From contig JAAGOF010000109.1 of NCBI GenBank assembly GCA_010645155.1, positions 659,141 to 723,140 on the forward strand: 64,000 nucleotides of DNA, written 5' to 3'. The notes under the pieces are model-generated. The model was given only the letters and a program-made list of their open reading frames with translations. It did not search any database and was not told the origin of the DNA. Made by a program: the position numbers and the translations under genes. This DNA is from Tigriopus japonicus. Its lineage: Eukaryota; Arthropoda; Copepoda; Harpacticoida; Harpacticidae. Within the stretch, counting starts at the first letter, position 1; every line of letters starts with the position of its first letter. This document shows positions 61,880-64,000 of this stretch, piece by piece.

Positions 61880-62899
61880 CAGACCTGTTCAATTATCTTA
61901 TCTAGATAAAAGATAAAGATAAAAGATAAAAGATAGTTTATCTTTTATCTTTATCTAGATATTTTTTTCGGGAAAGTATCTTAAAGTATCTTTATCTAGA
62001 TACTTTTTTCGGGAAAGTATCTTAAAGTATCTTTATCCAGATACTTTTTTCGGAAAACTATCTTGAAATATCTTTATCTAGATACTTTTTTTGGAAAACT
62101 ATCTTGAACTATCTTTATCTAGATAATGTGTTCTCTCAATCTTTTGTGTTAAAGCATCCATTATGCATTGTTTAGTATGCATTATGCATTTTCCCAAAAA
62201 GTATCTAGATAAGATACTTCTAGATACTTTTCTTGATAATGCATAATGTCAAATTACTTGTGCATTATGTACATTAAAAGTGGATACATTATGCATGTTG
62301 AGACTTGAGCGTGGACACATTATGCATGTTGAGACTTGAGCGTGGACACATTATGCATGTTGAGACTTGAGCGTGGACACATTATGCACATTGAGTGAGG
62401 AATCTGAGGATGCATTCATTATCCACTTTGAGGAAGGGTGCATAATGCATCCACTCTCAGTGTGCATAATGCGTCCACTCTCAAGTCTTAACATGTATAA
62501 TGCATCCACTTTCAATGTGCATAATGCACAAATAATTTGACATTATGCATAATGAAGAAAAGTATCTAGAAGTATCTTATATAGATACGTTTTGTGAAAA
62601 CGATCTTGAAGTATCTTATCTAGATAGTTTTTCGGGAAAGTATCTTAAAGTATCTTTATCTAGATCCTTTTTTCGGGAAATTATCTTTAAGTATCTTTAT
62701 CTAGATACTTTTTTCGGGAAAGTATCTTAAAGTATCTTTATCTAGATACTTTTTCAGGAAAGTATCTTAAACTATCTTTATCTAAATCTTTGCGGAATCT
62801 TATCTGATGCATCCGCATCCGCATCTATGCGGATGCGGATACTTTGCGGAAAATACTATCTTATCTAGATACTTTTTCAAAGTATCTTGAACAGGTCTG
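61880..62899. mobile_element. Palindromic foldback hAT-like element, 1020 bp, built of tandem arrays
   Basis: The ends CAGACCTGTTCAA are inverted repeats flanked by a perfect 8 bp target duplication CATTTTAC (61872-61879 and 62900-62907). From each end inward come tandem copies of an about 41 bp unit (AAAGTATCTTTATCTAGATAC with TTTTTTCGGG), then an inner array of an about 31 bp unit (GTGGACACATTATGCATG ... GACTTGAGC). The right half mirrors the left around roughly 62390-62400, so the element can fold on itself nearly end to end. There is no coding capacity. Confidence 0.92.
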
Positions 62900-63346
62900 C
62901 ATTTTACAGACCGCCTTTATGACTTGGATGCTATGAAAAATGTCAAATTGCAAGTTTGGGCATATTGATTCTCTGTTTTGTAAAAATATGCACAAATTAT
63001 TCCTTTAATCAAAAAAATAGCAAGCAAAAGACCTTTGATATTGAAGAGAAACAGGTACAAAACACGGCATTTTGTTTTGTCCATTGATGGTTTTGGAGTT
63101 TGACAATACAAATCAGTGCTTGTAACATCACTTACACTTGTACTTACACAAAAACAGTGGCCTTTTATTGAGATTTATCTCATGCAAGAACGAGTGAATA
63201 AAGTGTGCACATTTTTCCAAAATTCTAACCAAAGGTGTTCAAAGTTACAATTCGACATTTCTTATAGCATCTAAATCACAAGGGCGATCTGTTGTAAAAT
63301 GCGAAAGCCTTTCCACTGCCCAAATTATTACAAGACACAGACCAAA

Positions 63347-63426
63347 CTAGCCTTTTCTCTTCTTTCATCTGCACGCGATAAGATTTTCGAAGAGATCACT
63401 GAGACCTCCCCCTGCATACCTCATTA
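63347..63426 (-). repeat. Right member of the inverted ~80 bp repeat pair
   Basis: This is the reverse complement match of 61760..61842, ending ACCTCCCCCTGCATACCTCAT on the plus strand. The outermost bases resemble CAGGGGGAGG. The hairpin at the window's right edge starts similarly (CAGGGGGAAGG), which may point to a shared element family. Confidence 0.7.
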
Positions 63427-63946
63427 AATATTTTTTTTTTTATCTTTTCACGCTTTTGGCTTGCCAAAACGATGACATTTGATCAGATTTTTTAAGTAAT
63501 GAATGCATCAATTGGCAACTTACAATGCCTGAAAGATCCAAATGAAAGAGTGTTTTACCAAAACCAAAAGGTTTTGAACGTGCTAAAATACCCGAATGAG
63601 TACAATGCCATCAATTCCAAGGCATAGTTTCTGTTTCAGAAAACACACTTGATTTGTTTATCAATATGACGATTTGTCAAAACTTTATTTGTGTAGCACT
63701 TCTCTGCCTATCGATTGTTAAAAGTTTTTCCTCCTGACATCAAAATCAAGGTCAAGGTTATCTTGTGGTTTGAACGTAATTGAGTATTATGGCTTGGGTG
63801 TGTATTTTAACATGTGCAGCACGCCGAGTAGCCGCGAGACCACTCAACGTGGAGTGAGTAGAGTAGATACTTCAATACTGGTTTCTATTCTCAAAGAACG
63901 AGGTATAAACATGTATACAGGGTACTATGTACATATGTATATAGCA

Positions 63947-63998
63947 GGGGGAAGGTCGCAACGCAGTGCTCATGAGCGAGCACGCCACACCTTCCCCC
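63947..63998. repeat. Double hairpin at the right edge of the window
   Basis: The outer arms GGGGGAAGGT and ACCTTCCCCC are perfect inverted repeats. Between them GTGCTC pairs with GAGCAC around the palindrome GCTCATGAGC. With two stacked stems it may be the terminus of a foldback element continuing beyond the window, or a complete short palindrome. Confidence 0.6.
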
Positions 63999-64000
63999 CA

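Overview
This 64 kb window is nuclear animal DNA. It has intron-split genes with GT..AG junctions, AT-rich intergenic DNA packed with small DNA transposons, two tRNA-derived SINE families, a decayed LINE and a mariner. An invertebrate, most likely an arthropod and perhaps a crustacean such as a copepod, fits best. That rests on the anion-type Cys-loop receptor, the R7 RGS gene, the DD37D mariner and the short introns mixed with very long ones. The species is inference. I saw no CRISPR array, operon or rRNA gene, and no functional tRNA gene.

Genes, left to right. (1) A Cys-loop ligand-gated channel subunit on the minus strand runs off the left edge. I rebuilt it from short exons between 1 and 5116, with a probable signal-peptide exon at 11311..11381. 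Its pore helix is strongly divergent. (2) RAD54B, a Swi2/Snf2 recombination motor, is complete in four minus-strand exons (13166..15827). (3) An R7-family RGS protein, closest to RGS9/11, is complete in eleven plus-strand exons (30102..35541). It has a Thr/Ser-rich N-terminal extension and a long C-terminal tail with two CPWE motifs. (4) SNIP1, an FHA-domain splicing and small-RNA cofactor, lies in three minus-strand exons (42932..46579) with a very long RS-rich N-terminus. (5) The last exon of an SLC35G1-like EamA transporter is on the minus strand at 61324..61531. Exon phases add up exactly in the three complete genes (826, 1047 and 850 codons including stop).

Mobile DNA dominates the rest. 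It comprises a complete 1283 bp mariner with a dead transposase (17978..19260); eight hAT-like non-autonomous elements recognised by TIRs plus 8 bp target duplications, four of them perfect (46693, 58644, 59823, 61880) and four imperfect (20013, 21076, 50862, 55747); a tandem pair of about 0.7 kb MITEs at 55317..57076, the first of which carries a nested hAT-like element; a 308 bp long-inverted-repeat element; a 5'-truncated LINE (53434..55080); and SINEs at 1285, 52811 and 60882. The 1020 bp element at 61880..62899 is an almost complete palindrome built of tandem arrays.

The most informative observations are a layered insertion history that can be read directly because empty sites are also present in the window; a 113 bp duplicate of the SNIP1 5' end whose only three differences are all CpG transitions; the aberrant channel pore; and the paired CPWE motifs in the RGS tail. 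The genes show no shared pathway; this is an ordinary gene neighbourhood with heavy transposon traffic.
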